A stretch of DNA of 6,727 bases from an uncultured Campylobacter sp. (GTDB lineage Bacteria; Campylobacterota; Campylobacteria; Campylobacterales; Campylobacteraceae): NCBI RefSeq assembly GCF_938030785.1, contig NZ_CALHIK010000142.1:1-6727 (forward strand), in the 5' to 3' direction. Below, piece by piece: positions 6,098 to 6,727 of this stretch. Each line of letters opens with the position of its first letter. Position 1 is the first letter of the stretch. Below the pieces are notes generated by a model. That model made no database searches. It saw only the letters and a program-made list of their open reading frames with translations, and was not told the DNA's origin. Both the position numbers and the translations under genes were made by a program.

Positions 6098-6727
6098 CGT
6101 AAGCGAGCTCAACGCCCAAGCCAAGACGCTTTTAGAAACGAGCTTTAGCTTCGTCGAGGTCGAGGGCGAGATCTCTAAGTTTAGAGCTCAAAGCACGAGC
6201 GGGCACTGGTATTTCACGATCAAAGACGCGAGCGCGGCGATCGATTGCGCGATGTTTAAATTTAACGCCGCGCGGATAAATTTTATCCCCGCCGTCGGCG
6301 ATAAGCTCATCGTAAGCGGCAAAGTCTCGCTATACGCCCCCACGGGCGCGTATCAGATCCAGGTCTCAAACATCCGCAAAAGCGGCGAGGGCGAGCTGGA
6401 AGCGGCGTTTGCCGCGCTAAAAGATAAGCTTAGCAAAGAGGGGCTTTTCGATGCCGCGCACAAAAAACAGCTTCCGAAATTTGCCCAAAGCATCGCGATC
6501 ATCACGAGCGCGGGTTCCGCGGCGCAGGCAGATATGCTTCGCGCGGCGCAGAACCGCTTCGCGCTTTGCAAGATTGATCTGTATAACGCGCTAGTACAAG
6601 GCGAAGGCGCGCCTACTTCGATCATAAGCGCTCTGCGTGCAGCCGACGCGAAGGGCTACGATGCGATCGTAATCGCTCGCGGCGGCGGTTCGCGCGAGGA
6701 TCTGTGGTGCTTCAACGACGAGGCCTT
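6090..6727 (+). CDS. xseA: Exodeoxyribonuclease VII large subunit (XseA), 3' truncated by window edge
   Basis: The frame opens at ATG 6090 and runs off the right edge after 212 codons, so roughly half of the usual 390-450 residues is seen. XseA is the catalytic subunit of exonuclease VII, which with the small subunit XseB digests single-stranded DNA from both ends in repair and recombination. Residues 1-97 form the N-terminal OB-fold: LSVSELNAQAKTLLE, FVEVEGEIS (21-29), SGHWYFTIKD (37-46) and a basic strand ending in QIQVSNI. The catalytic domain begins near 115 with KEGLFDAAHKKQLPKF, then IAIITS (135-140), Asp148 in the ADML segment, VQGEGAPTSI (169-178) and IARGGGSREDLWCFNDE (195-211). Asp148 and Arg197 appear to correspond to residues reported as important in E. 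coli XseA (Asp155, Arg205). The canonical SPTGAA stretch reads SAGSAA here. It overlaps ubiE by 8 bases. Confidence 0.95.
   Translation, partial: MLSVSELNAQAKTLLETSFSFVEVEGEISKFRAQSTSGHWYFTIKDASAAIDCAMFKFNAARINFIPAVGDKLIVSGKVSLYAPTGAYQIQVSNIRKSGEGELEAAFAALKDKLSKEGLFDAAHKKQLPKFAQSIAIITSAGSAAQADMLRAAQNRFALCKIDLYNALVQGEGAPTSIISALRAADAKGYDAIVIARGGGSREDLWCFNDEA

Noticed and set aside
6353..6625. A 90-codon minus-strand open frame inside xseA
   Set aside because: It is fully opposite conserved XseA coding sequence, Ala/Ser-rich and without its own signals.
1..6727. A previously undescribed defence, mobile or biosynthetic system
   Set aside because: The genes are conserved housekeeping genes in an order typical of Campylobacter; no integrase, transposase, repeat array, toxin-like pair or composition break was seen. 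Only the CYTH-like/CHAD protein is of unknown function.

Overview
The window looks like chromosomal DNA from a Campylobacterota species, most probably a relatively GC-rich, non-flagellated Campylobacter such as C. gracilis. This rests on three things: the close family resemblance of HisC, Dxs and the PerR-type regulator to Campylobacter proteins; base composition that looks roughly half G+C (far above C. jejuni) yet is full of AAATTT words; and gene order. From memory, C. jejuni has pheA-hisC-fliF-fliG-fliH-dxs-perR-(one small gene)-ubiE-xseA. Here the order is the same except that fliF, fliG and fliH are absent and hisC overlaps dxs directly. The species assignment is inference; the gene order is seen directly.

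All seven genes lie on the + strand and nearly every base is coding. Positions 1-488 hold the C-terminal part of pheA (prephenate dehydratase and ACT domains), 488-1597 hisC and 1587-3416 dxs. These three are coupled by overlaps of 1 and 11 bases and probably form the end of one operon. A 65-base AT-rich gap (3417-3481) carries a likely promoter and an imperfect dyad in front of perR (3482-3892), a Fur-family peroxide/iron regulator. A 48-base gap with an extended -10 element precedes a 472-residue CYTH-like/CHAD protein (3941-5359). It is followed 9 bases later by ubiE (5369-6097), which overlaps the start of xseA (6090 to the window end, truncated) by 8 bases.

Functionally this is mainly a housekeeping block. 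PheA and HisC serve phenylalanine and histidine synthesis, and HisC-type enzymes often also transaminate aromatic precursors. Dxs starts isoprenoid synthesis, and UbiE/MenG finishes the isoprenoid quinone, so both feed menaquinone. PerR governs peroxide defence, and XseA is a DNA-processing nuclease. The CHAD protein has no assigned role but the CHAD family is linked to polyphosphate.

No RNA genes, mobile elements, CRISPR arrays or convincing terminators were seen, and no gene-free stretch exceeds 70 bases. The points most worth a second look are the clean absence of fliFGH, the CYTH-like domain whose metal-binding glutamates all appear replaced, often by basic residues, and a Gln-to-Pro change next to the catalytic glutamate of Dxs. 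I found no sign of a wholly new multi-gene system.
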